A stretch of 5,538 bases of DNA from an uncultured Alphaproteobacteria bacterium (GTDB lineage: Bacteria > Pseudomonadota > Alphaproteobacteria > RUG11792): positions 1 to 5,538 of the forward strand of contig CAJOOW010000025.1 in NCBI GenBank assembly GCA_905236375.1. Direction: 5' to 3'. The position numbers and the translations under genes are program-made. A model generated the notes under the pieces. That model did not search any database. It had not been told where the DNA came from and saw only the letters and a list, made by a program, of their open reading frames with translations. Positions 1 through 5,522 of the stretch are shown here, in pieces; the stretch's first letter is position 1; the number at the start of each line of letters is the position of its first letter.

Positions 1-873
1 CGAAATTATTATTATAAATCGGTACCGGGCACTTACCATACGAACGAAATGATGAGAGAACTAATATTTAACGACAAACAAGAAGATGCGAGTATCATGA
101 CAAATACCATACGAGCAAATCTTATATGCATAAACCCAGCAACTGAAGACCTATCCATTATAAGAAGAAAAGTGCCGAATGAAAATAATGATGTTGAAAA
201 GGAGAAAGCTATGAGTAAGATCTATATGAAAAATATGGGAGTCAAGATATTACGCACAGCACTGCCACCGAACGAACAACAACGCGAACCCCCAAGAACT
301 AATGTTTACCAGCAATATACAACACTGTGGACCGGCGGGGACCCTATAACCGAAACGAAAAATGGAAAATCAATTAACAGCGAGCATACTATGGGGCTGG
401 AACAGCTGGACATAGATGAACAAAACAAAGCTGGAGAAACCTATAAAACGAAAACGTATTACAGATTACCAGCACTACTACAAATTGCAAATGAAATAAG
501 AGAGCACAAAAAGATCACAGATCCCCGTACTGGCGAAACTAAATATATTATTAGCTATATGTCAAGAGAACCACAATATGAGCGCGAACTTTGTTACCCA
601 AATACAGAAATAAATAAAGAACAAATTAATCAAACTCCGATACTTCGCAATTTAAGATATAAACTAATATGTGGAATGATACACACACCTCGAGCCTCTA
701 ATGAAGGTCACTGGCTTGTCGATAGATATTTACATGGCACTAGAATATATCAAATAAGTGATAAAGATATAACCAAAAGGGACAAGAAAAGCGCGAAAGG
801 TCTAGCGGAAGCAGCAATGGAAGCAAGAACAAGTGCCGGAACTTCAAACATTCTCTATGAACTTGAAGATTAG
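1..873 (+). CDS. Putative USP-like (ubiquitin-specific protease, C19-type) deubiquitinase, 5'-truncated by the window edge
   Basis: The frame is open from base 1, so the true start probably lies upstream; the first ATG is at 49 (274 residues from there). Numbering from that Met, the C-terminal half follows the order of a USP catalytic domain: an LP-x-LL strand (140-144), YKLICGMIH (204-212), a GHW His box with H221 (base 709), then IYQISDKDI (233-241), and a final strand SNILYEL (266-272) like the family's AYxLFY ending. The Cys box, normally N-terminal, is not visible and would be off the window. Where USPs have Asp/Asn as third catalytic residue, S237 followed by D238 is found. No signal peptide or membrane segment is seen. 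If it is a USP, the likely role is a secreted or injected effector that removes ubiquitin from host proteins; this is inference. Base composition is T-poor compared with lon. Family assignment rests on pattern recognition alone; a lineage-specific protein of unknown function is the alternative. Confidence 0.5.
   Translation, partial: RNYYYKSVPGTYHTNEMMRELIFNDKQEDASIMTNTIRANLICINPATEDLSIIRRKVPNENNDVEKEKAMSKIYMKNMGVKILRTALPPNEQQREPPRTNVYQQYTTLWTGGDPITETKNGKSINSEHTMGLEQLDIDEQNKAGETYKTKTYYRLPALLQIANEIREHKKITDPRTGETKYIISYMSREPQYERELCYPNTEINKEQINQTPILRNLRYKLICGMIHTPRASNEGHWLVDRYLHGTRIYQISDKDITKRDKKSAKGLAEAAMEARTSAGTSNILYELED
199..213 (+). promoter_or_regulatory. Strong Shine-Dalgarno-like site before an in-frame internal ATG
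   Basis: AAGGAG at 199-204 lies six bases before an ATG at 211 that is in frame with the USP-like reading frame. It would give a 220-residue product beginning MSKIYMKNMG. No comparable site precedes the ATGs at 49 and 52. The frame is nevertheless free of stops for the 70 codons upstream and reads like normal protein, so this may be an internal start or chance in a Lys/Glu-rich stretch. It matters because a start here would exclude any catalytic Cys upstream. Confidence 0.3.
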
Positions 874-902
874 TAAATGAACGTCAACTATAAAGGACTT
901 TC

Positions 903-931
903 TAGACAAAAAGTTTGGCGAAATTTATAAT
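903..931 (+). promoter_or_regulatory. Sigma70-type promoter for lon
   Basis: TAGACA at 903-908 (five of six matches to TTGACA) and a perfect TATAAT at 926-931 are separated by exactly 17 bases. Transcription would begin near 938. The promoter starts 30 bases after the stop of the upstream gene, which shows that lon need not depend on read-through. There is no recognisable sigma32 (CTTGAA / CCCCAT) element, although lon is a heat-shock gene in many Proteobacteria. The short leader to the ATG at 947 (nine bases) bears on the start choice for lon. Confidence 0.7.
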
Positions 932-946
932 GGTTCACATAAGATA

Positions 947-3280
947 ATGAATCGACAGTCAAAAGGGTTGATGATAGATATGCCTAGGAACAGATTGCCC
1001 CTTGTTGCGTTAAGAGACACGGTAGTGTTTCCAAAATTTGTTGTGCCTTTATTCATTGGACGGCCTAAGTCCATTAAAGCGATAGAAACCTCTTATGAAA
1101 ATGATAGGTTAATTGCTTTTGTGACTCAAAGAGATCCGACATTAGATCTAGTGACCCCTGAGGATCTTTATAGATTTGGAACAGTTTGTCATATTGATCA
1201 GATGATAAGTCTAACTGACGGAACAGTAAAGATCTTAGCAGATGGAATTTATAGAGCAAAAATTGAAAAAATCATAGATGATGATATGATGCTCGCAGAT
1301 GTTTCTGAAGCGACTTCTGATCGGCAAATAGATCATAAAAAGCTCGATGCTTTACGTCTTGCTGTTTTGTCTAATTTTGAGGCATTTTTTAAACAGAACA
1401 GGAAACTTCCAACAGATGTCTTATCTTCTATTGCATCCATTGAAGATCCATCAAAACTTTGCGACACCATAGCTTCCTATCTTCCTTTAAAAATAAGTGA
1501 AAAACAGAATATTCTAGAAATTCTCTCTGTTAATGATCGTCTTGAAAAACTCATATATTTGATGGAAGAAAAATCAGAGTTGGTCCAAGTTGAAAAGAAA
1601 ATAAAGAACAGAGTTAAGAAGCAAGTCGAAAAAAATCAGAAAGAATATTATCTAAATGAACAACTTAAAGCGATCTATCAAGAACTTGGCGATGCCGAAG
1701 ATGTTAATCAAGAAGTTCAAGGTCTAGAAAATCAAATCAAAAAATCCAAAATGTCTTCGGAAGCAAAAGAGAAGGCCTTAAACGAAATTAAAAAGCTCAG
1801 AAACATGCCACCTCTATCTCAAGAAGGCGGAATAATTCGAAATTATATTGATTGGCTTATCAATATTCCATGGGCTCATTCATATGATGAATCAACATTA
1901 AAAGATGCCGAAGATTCATTGAATAAAACTCATTATGGCCTTGAAAAAGTTAAAGAACGCATTCTGGAATATCTCGCTGTTCAGAAAAGAGTTACAAAGA
2001 TGAAGGCTCAAATAATGTGTTTTGTTGGTCCTCCTGGCGTTGGAAAAACATCTCTTGGAAAGGCAATAGCAGAGGCGACGAAAAAGTCATTTGTTAGAGT
2101 TGCTTTGGGAGGAGTTAATGATGAATCCGAAATCAGAGGCCACAGAAGGACTTATGTTGGAGCAATGCCTGGGAAAATTATCCAGGCCTTTAGAAAAGCA
2201 AAAACAGCAAATCCTGTTATAATGTTGGATGAAATCGATAAACTCGGAGCAGATTGGAGAGGAGATCCGGCATCTGCTCTTCTTGAAGTTTTGGATCCAG
2301 AACAAAATCAAGCTTTTGTTGACCATTATATCGAAGTTCCATATGATATTTCAGAGGCGATGTTCATAACAACTGCAAATAGTTTGGATATTCCTCATGC
2401 CTTATTAGACAGAATGGAAATTATTAATCTTTCTGGCTATACAGAAGAAGAAAAACTAAATATCGCGAAGCTTCATATAATTCCAAAGCAAATGGAATTG
2501 AATGGCTTAAAACCTAATGAAATCGAAATAACTGACTCTGCGATAATGAAGATAATAAGAAATTATACAGTTGAATCTGGAGTCAGAAATCTTGAAAGAG
2601 AAATTGCAAAAATCTGTCGAAAGGTTGTTAGAAAACTCGTTTCAGAAGAAGTTAAAGGATTCGTTAAAATCGATGAATCCAACCTAATTGATTTTTTGGG
2701 AATTGAAAAATATACCCAATTAAAATCAGGAGAAGAGCCACGAGTTGGTGTTGTAACCGGACTTGCCTGGACCGAAACAGGCGGAGATGTTCTCGAAATT
2801 GAGGCACTAACTCTTCATGGAACAGGAAATGTTATTTCAACAGGAAAACTTGGCGAAGTCATGCAGGAATCGATAAAAGCTGCATACAGCTATGTTAAAT
2901 CTCAATTTGAAAAATTCAAAATTGATCCTGAAAACTTTACGAAAACAGATATTCATGTTCATGTGCCGGAAGGGGCTGTGCCTAAGGATGGGCCTTCTGC
3001 TGGCATTACAATTTGCACTGCGATTGTTTCTGCATTAACTGGCAAGAAAGTTAAGCCTGATATTGCAATGACAGGAGAAATAACCCTGGTTGGGAAAGTT
3101 TTGGCGATTGGGGGGCTTAAAGAAAAGCTTTTAGCTGCGAGAAGGAGTGGAATCAAAAAAGTTTTCATACCAAAAGAAAATGAAAAAGATATTGTTGAAC
3201 TTCCACAAGTTATAAAAGATTCTTTAGAGATAAAATGCATTTCGCATATAGATGAAGTGTTGAATGAGGTTTTTGCCTAA
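947..3280 (+). CDS. lon: ATP-dependent Lon protease (LonA, S16 family)
   Basis: Cytosolic ring-shaped AAA+ serine protease that unfolds and degrades damaged and short-lived regulatory proteins. The 777 residues match the usual LonA length (784 in E. coli). In order: the substrate-binding N-domain begins at LPLVALRD (17-24); a helical linker contains the conserved YYLNEQLKAI stretch (near 234-243); the AAA+ module has Walker A GPPGVGKT (361-368, K367), Walker B MLDEID (D428, E429), arginine finger R489 in LLDRMEI and sensor-2 R547 in GVRNLER; the protease domain has S684 in KDGPSAG and K727 in GGLKEK, 43 residues apart as in E. coli (S679/K722). All key residues are present, so the enzyme should be active. 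The start is uncertain: ATG 947 has little ribosome-binding signal and lies nine bases after the predicted transcription start, whereas ATG 971 follows AAAGGG (962-967) and would give 769 residues; ATG 980 is also possible. The homology begins after all three. Confidence 0.97.
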   Translation: MNRQSKGLMIDMPRNRLPLVALRDTVVFPKFVVPLFIGRPKSIKAIETSYENDRLIAFVTQRDPTLDLVTPEDLYRFGTVCHIDQMISLTDGTVKILADGIYRAKIEKIIDDDMMLADVSEATSDRQIDHKKLDALRLAVLSNFEAFFKQNRKLPTDVLSSIASIEDPSKLCDTIASYLPLKISEKQNILEILSVNDRLEKLIYLMEEKSELVQVEKKIKNRVKKQVEKNQKEYYLNEQLKAIYQELGDAEDVNQEVQGLENQIKKSKMSSEAKEKALNEIKKLRNMPPLSQEGGIIRNYIDWLINIPWAHSYDESTLKDAEDSLNKTHYGLEKVKERILEYLAVQKRVTKMKAQIMCFVGPPGVGKTSLGKAIAEATKKSFVRVALGGVNDESEIRGHRRTYVGAMPGKIIQAFRKAKTANPVIMLDEIDKLGADWRGDPASALLEVLDPEQNQAFVDHYIEVPYDISEAMFITTANSLDIPHALLDRMEIINLSGYTEEEKLNIAKLHIIPKQMELNGLKPNEIEITDSAIMKIIRNYTVESGVRNLEREIAKICRKVVRKLVSEEVKGFVKIDESNLIDFLGIEKYTQLKSGEEPRVGVVTGLAWTETGGDVLEIEALTLHGTGNVISTGKLGEVMQESIKAAYSYVKSQFEKFKIDPENFTKTDIHVHVPEGAVPKDGPSAGITICTAIVSALTGKKVKPDIAMTGEITLVGKVLAIGGLKEKLLAARRSGIKKVFIPKENEKDIVELPQVIKDSLEIKCISHIDEVLNEVFA

Positions 3281-3301
3281 AAGCTAATGCTTTAGGGTTT
3301 T
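3280..3301 (+). terminator. Weak hairpin after lon, possible partial terminator
   Basis: AAAGC (3280-3284) can pair with GCTTT (3289-3293) around a four-base TAAT loop, starting at the last base of the lon stop codon. A T4 run follows at 3298-3301 after AGGG. A five-base, AT-rich stem and short T run make a poor intrinsic terminator, so some read-through into tolQ is likely. Confidence 0.25.
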
Positions 3302-3309
3302 AAATTGTG

Positions 3310-3315
3310 TATAAT
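3310..3315 (+). promoter_or_regulatory. Candidate -10 box for the tolQRA operon
   Basis: A perfect TATAAT lies 38 bases before the tolQ ATG, which would put the transcription start near 3322. At 17-base spacing the -35 hexamer would be ATGCTT (3287-3292), which matches TTGACA at only two positions, and there is no correctly placed TG extension. In such AT-rich DNA a TATAAT can occur by chance, but its place in the only sizeable gap between lon and tolQ favours a real promoter. Confidence 0.4.
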
Positions 3316-3352
3316 GTTTTTATGACAGTTTGACATTTAAATATTACACACT

Positions 3353-3463
3353 ATGGCAACCTCACAAATTACTAATATTGCCTTGGATTCTGCAACAGAT
3401 TCCACAACTCAAGACGTTATTGTAAATGGTTCAACAAATATGGCATCTTCACAAGTTGCTAAT
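3353..3463 (+). repeat. Imperfect direct repeat at the 5' end of tolQ (two 24-base copies, 3353-3376 and 3440-3463)
   Basis: The two copies match at 20 of 24 bases and begin with ATGGCA; they encode MATSQITN and MASSQVAN, 87 bases (29 codons) apart in the same frame. Both copies start on a possible initiation codon. The intervening segment shows no further copy. This suggests an old in-frame duplication of the start region, though chance similarity in Ser/Asn-rich coding cannot be ruled out. Confidence 0.5.
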
Positions 3464-4132
3464 GAAACAGTCTTTGGATATTTTTGGAATGCTGGCTTCT
3501 TGATAAAAGTGGTTATGCTTTCGTTACTATTTGCATCAATTTGGTCTTGGGCAATGATAATTAAAAAATATTTTACTCTTCGAAAATTAAAAGCTGATGC
3601 TGATTTCTTCGAAGAAGAATTCTGGTCAGGAACTCCTCTTGATTCACTATATAATGATATAAAAGACGCTGTTTTCGATCCGATGTCAAATATATTTTGT
3701 TCGGCAATGGCAGAATGGGAAAGGTTCTCAGAAAGTCGTAAAAGCAGGAGCATGACAGCCCAGCGAGATTTAGAACAAAGAGTCAGCAGATCGATGGAAA
3801 TTGCGATAGTAAATGAAATTAATGACCTTGAAAAGGGAATGACTTTCTTGTCATCTTTGGGAACAAATGGAGTTATCGTTGGACTTTTTGGGACAGTTAT
3901 TGGGATCTTTAATGGCTTTAAAGTTATTGCAATGCAACAAAGTGCCAGTATGGCTTCGGTTGGTCCTGTTATTTCGGAAGCTTTGGTGACAACTGCTATG
4001 GGAATATTTGTAGCTATTCCAGCTGCATTTGCATATAACCAACTATCAGATAGTATCAACAGATACGCAAATAGGCTTGAGACTTTTGCCGATGAATTTG
4101 CGACTATAATATCGAGGCAATTTGATGAATAA
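3353..4132 (+). CDS. tolQ: Tol-Pal system protein TolQ (MotA/TolQ/ExbB proton channel)
   Basis: Inner-membrane stator subunit that, with TolR, forms the proton channel energising TolA. Three membrane segments are visible in the family order: TM1 at about 50-70 (after a short periplasmic N-terminus), a cytoplasmic loop 71-165, TM2 at about 167-189 (GLFGTVIGI) and TM3 at about 206-228 (SEALVTTAMGIFVAIPAA). The pore threonines equivalent to E. coli T145 and T178 are T181 and T214. The protein is 259 residues, about 29 more than E. coli TolQ; the extra length is a Ser/Thr/Asn-rich N-terminus. ATG 3353 is the first start after an in-frame TAA at 3338-3340, but no Shine-Dalgarno sequence precedes it. 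M30 (base 3440) would give 230 residues and sits in a near copy of the first start region (3353-3376 versus 3440-3463). The gene overlaps tolR by eight bases. ExbB is excluded by the tolR-tolA context. Confidence 0.95.
   Translation: MATSQITNIALDSATDSTTQDVIVNGSTNMASSQVANETVFGYFWNAGFLIKVVMLSLLFASIWSWAMIIKKYFTLRKLKADADFFEEEFWSGTPLDSLYNDIKDAVFDPMSNIFCSAMAEWERFSESRKSRSMTAQRDLEQRVSRSMEIAIVNEINDLEKGMTFLSSLGTNGVIVGLFGTVIGIFNGFKVIAMQQSASMASVGPVISEALVTTAMGIFVAIPAAFAYNQLSDSINRYANRLETFADEFATIISRQFDE
4114..4117 (+). promoter_or_regulatory. Ribosome-binding site of tolR, inside tolQ
   Basis: GAGG lies seven bases before ATG 4125 and four before the alternative TTG 4122. The spacing favours the ATG as the tolR start and means that tolR is initiated from within the last codons of tolQ, an arrangement for translational coupling that would keep the subunit ratio constant. 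Confidence 0.6.
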
Positions 4133-4568
4133 CAGACGGCGAAAAAGAGAATTAAAAAGCACGTATATAAACGTAGCTCCTTTAGTAGAAGTGATGTTGG
4201 TTCTGATCATAATCTTTATGATTACAGTTCCTGTCTTAAATGTTGGAGTTCCCGTTGATCTTCCAAAGACCAAAGCTGCAGCTTTAAATGATACGAAAAC
4301 AAAGCCAATTGTCATTTCTATAGATAAAGAATCAAAAATATTTATAGAAGAAGCAGAAATAGATTTGGATGATCTCATTCAAAAATTGCCGATGATTTTG
4401 GAAAATGGTAAGAGTGATACTGTTTACGTTCGAGGCGACAAGGATATTCCGTATGGAAAGATTATGGAAATAATGGGAATTATTTCATCGACAGGAGCCT
4501 GTAAGGTTTCTCTAATCTCAGAAGCCGATTCCTCGAAGCCGAATCCTAGAAAGAAAGGAAGAGGATGA
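4125..4568 (+). CDS. tolR: Tol-Pal system protein TolR (ExbD/TolR family), with Glu at the conserved proton-binding Asp position
   Basis: Single-pass inner-membrane partner of TolQ whose helix lies in the proton channel. The 147 residues (E. coli 142) show a basic cytoplasmic N-terminus (NNRRRKRELKS), one membrane helix at about 18-39 (APLVEVMLVLIIIFMITVPVL), the VPVDLPK motif after it, and a periplasmic domain to about 137 with VRGDKDIPYGKIMEIMG, typical of the family. The family consensus at the helix start is INVTPLVDVMLVL; here it is INVAPLVEV, so E22 (GAA, 4188-4190) replaces the Asp equivalent to E. coli D23, and Thr is Ala. The frame is otherwise intact. A TTG at 4122 would add one residue, but ATG 4125 has the better-spaced GAGG. 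The gene overlaps tolQ by eight bases and tolA by four. It ends in a basic tail PRKKGRG. ExbD is unlikely because tolA follows. Confidence 0.94.
   Translation: MNNRRRKRELKSTYINVAPLVEVMLVLIIIFMITVPVLNVGVPVDLPKTKAAALNDTKTKPIVISIDKESKIFIEEAEIDLDDLIQKLPMILENGKSDTVYVRGDKDIPYGKIMEIMGIISSTGACKVSLISEADSSKPNPRKKGRG
4555..4560 (+). promoter_or_regulatory. Ribosome-binding site of tolA, inside tolR
   Basis: AAGGAA at 4555-4560, within an uninterrupted purine stretch that runs up to the ATG at 4565, lies four bases before the start. The same bases encode the last Lys/Gly/Arg residues of TolR, which may explain that basic tail. Confidence 0.55.
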
Positions 4569-5419
4569 ATATCAAGAATCCGCTTCTAATCTCCATAATA
4601 GCGCATGTGATTTTGCTTCTCTTGTCATATTCAAATATTGGCAACTTATTTTCATCGCGGATAAAAGACAAGGGATATGCCGTGTATGATTTTGTTGAGA
4701 TAGGATCGAAAAGCAAAGCCCCAATTCTTTCAGATAAAGAAGGCAGGCTTAGCAAAACTAAAGCAAGGAGTGATGAAAAAGAGATAGTACAGCAAGAGTC
4801 TCAGCCATCTGAAAGCGCAAAAGCTGAATCCAAAAAAGTTGAAAAAGATGAGAAGGAAAAAGCTGTTGCTATCGATAAAAAGAAGAAAGATAAGCCTAAG
4901 AAAGAGAAGAAAAAGGAAACTTCAAAGAAAGCTGATAAGAAATCTAAAACTGACCAAAAAGCCGTCGTAAATTTGAGAAAGAACAAGAAAAAAACGAATT
5001 CTGATCCTAAAGCTGCAAAGAAATCATTTGATAGCCTTTTGGATGGCGCCTCTGCTGAAGGAGATCATGAAAATTCTGGCATGAAAGCCGAAGAGGTTGG
5101 AGGAGTTTTGACCGCGACTCAGGTGGATCTAATTCGTCAAACCATTAGAAAATGCTGGCATTTTCCTGCTGGACTCAGGAATGCGGAAGATTTGATTGTT
5201 GATATAAAAATGGAGTTGGATCCTGAAGGCAATGTAAAAACTGCGGAAATTGTTGATAGTGGCCGAATGGCGTCTGATCCTGACTTCAGAACCGCTGCCG
5301 AAAACGCTCATAGGGCCGTTTTGGATCCAAATTGCAATCCCTTGCCTTTGCCAAAAGATCGCTATAATGAATGGAAAGATTTGGAATTGAGTTTTAATCC
5401 TAAGGACATGTTCGAATAG
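4565..5419 (+). CDS. tolA: Tol-Pal system protein TolA (TonB-like energy transducer)
   Basis: Anchored in the inner membrane by TolQR, TolA spans the periplasm and contacts TolB/Pal at the outer membrane during constriction. Domain I is one membrane helix (about 6-26) containing the S-x-x-x-H motif, S10 and H14, that contacts TolQR in E. coli. A short YDFVEIG-x-x-x-KAP segment (41-53) follows, as in alphaproteobacterial TolA. Domain II (about 65-155) is highly charged, with many Lys, Glu and Ser, and probably extended or helical; it is shorter than in the 421-residue E. coli protein. Domain III (about 182-284) is the TonB/TolA C-terminal fold, with CW-HFPAG (197-203), AEDL (207-210), DPEGNV (219-224), FRTAAENAHRAV (241-252) and a LELSFNP ending. 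C197 and C257 could form a periplasmic disulfide (inference). The start overlaps the tolR stop as ATGA. 284 residues; no sign of damage, and the Lys-rich A-runs keep frame. Confidence 0.93.
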   Translation: MNIKNPLLISIIAHVILLLLSYSNIGNLFSSRIKDKGYAVYDFVEIGSKSKAPILSDKEGRLSKTKARSDEKEIVQQESQPSESAKAESKKVEKDEKEKAVAIDKKKKDKPKKEKKKETSKKADKKSKTDQKAVVNLRKNKKKTNSDPKAAKKSFDSLLDGASAEGDHENSGMKAEEVGGVLTATQVDLIRQTIRKCWHFPAGLRNAEDLIVDIKMELDPEGNVKTAEIVDSGRMASDPDFRTAAENAHRAVLDPNCNPLPLPKDRYNEWKDLELSFNPKDMFE

Positions 5420-5453
5420 ATTCAAGTCCGTTTTTCCCACTCCTCATCGCAAT

Positions 5454-5472
5454 CCCCCCCCCTTTTTTTTTT
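5454..5472 (+). repeat. C9-T10 homopolymer run
   Basis: Nine C (5454-5462) directly followed by ten T (5463-5472) form a 19-base pure pyrimidine block. Runs of this length slip during replication, so the tract length may vary between cells, and they are also prone to sequencing and assembly errors. It begins 35 bases after the tolA stop codon and is outside any gene. Confidence 0.85.
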
Positions 5473-5480
5473 GGCATTAC

Positions 5481-5522
5481 TTTTCCAACATTTTTGAATT
5501 TTTTTGAAATTTTTTTGGAAAA
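5481..5522. repeat. Inverted repeat enclosing phased T-tracts
   Basis: TTTTCCAA (5481-5488) is the exact reverse complement of TTGGAAAA (5515-5522), with a 26-base loop. Inside and overlapping the right arm are T runs of 5, 7 and 7 bases (5491-5495, 5499-5505, 5510-5516), separated by GAA and GAAA, starting 8 and 11 bases apart. The AT-rich stem is weak and no T run follows on the + strand, so it does not look like a terminator; near-helical spacing of the T-tracts suggests intrinsic DNA bending upstream of the next gene. Confidence 0.5.

Noticed and set aside
874..946. Terminator between the USP-like gene and lon
   Set aside because: I looked for a stem followed by a T run and found only AAAG-GA-CTTT, whose two-base loop is too small; no T run follows.
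3330..3335. Perfect TTGACA upstream of tolQ
   Set aside because: At 17-base spacing the -10 position would be ATGGCA, the tolQ start itself, so it cannot serve as a -35 box for this gene in the usual way.
3409..4059. Long antisense frame (216 codons) opposite tolQ
   Set aside because: It is fully inside tolQ, whose membrane topology and motifs are unmistakable; the antisense translation has no recognisable motif or ribosome-binding site and is a shadow.
4122..4124. TTG as the start of tolR
   Set aside because: The adjacent ATG at 4125 has better spacing (seven bases) from GAGG and is the more common start codon.
4820..5000. A-rich low-complexity stretch as a separate repeat or frameshift site
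   Set aside because: It encodes the Lys-rich domain II expected of TolA, and the frame continues into an intact domain III.
5129..5440. Minus-strand frame over the TolA C-terminal domain
   Set aside because: It overlaps a well-conserved domain on the + strand and shows no family features of its own.
5481..5522. Intrinsic terminator for the tol operon
   Set aside because: The stem is AT-rich with a 26-base loop, and no T run follows the right arm on the + strand.
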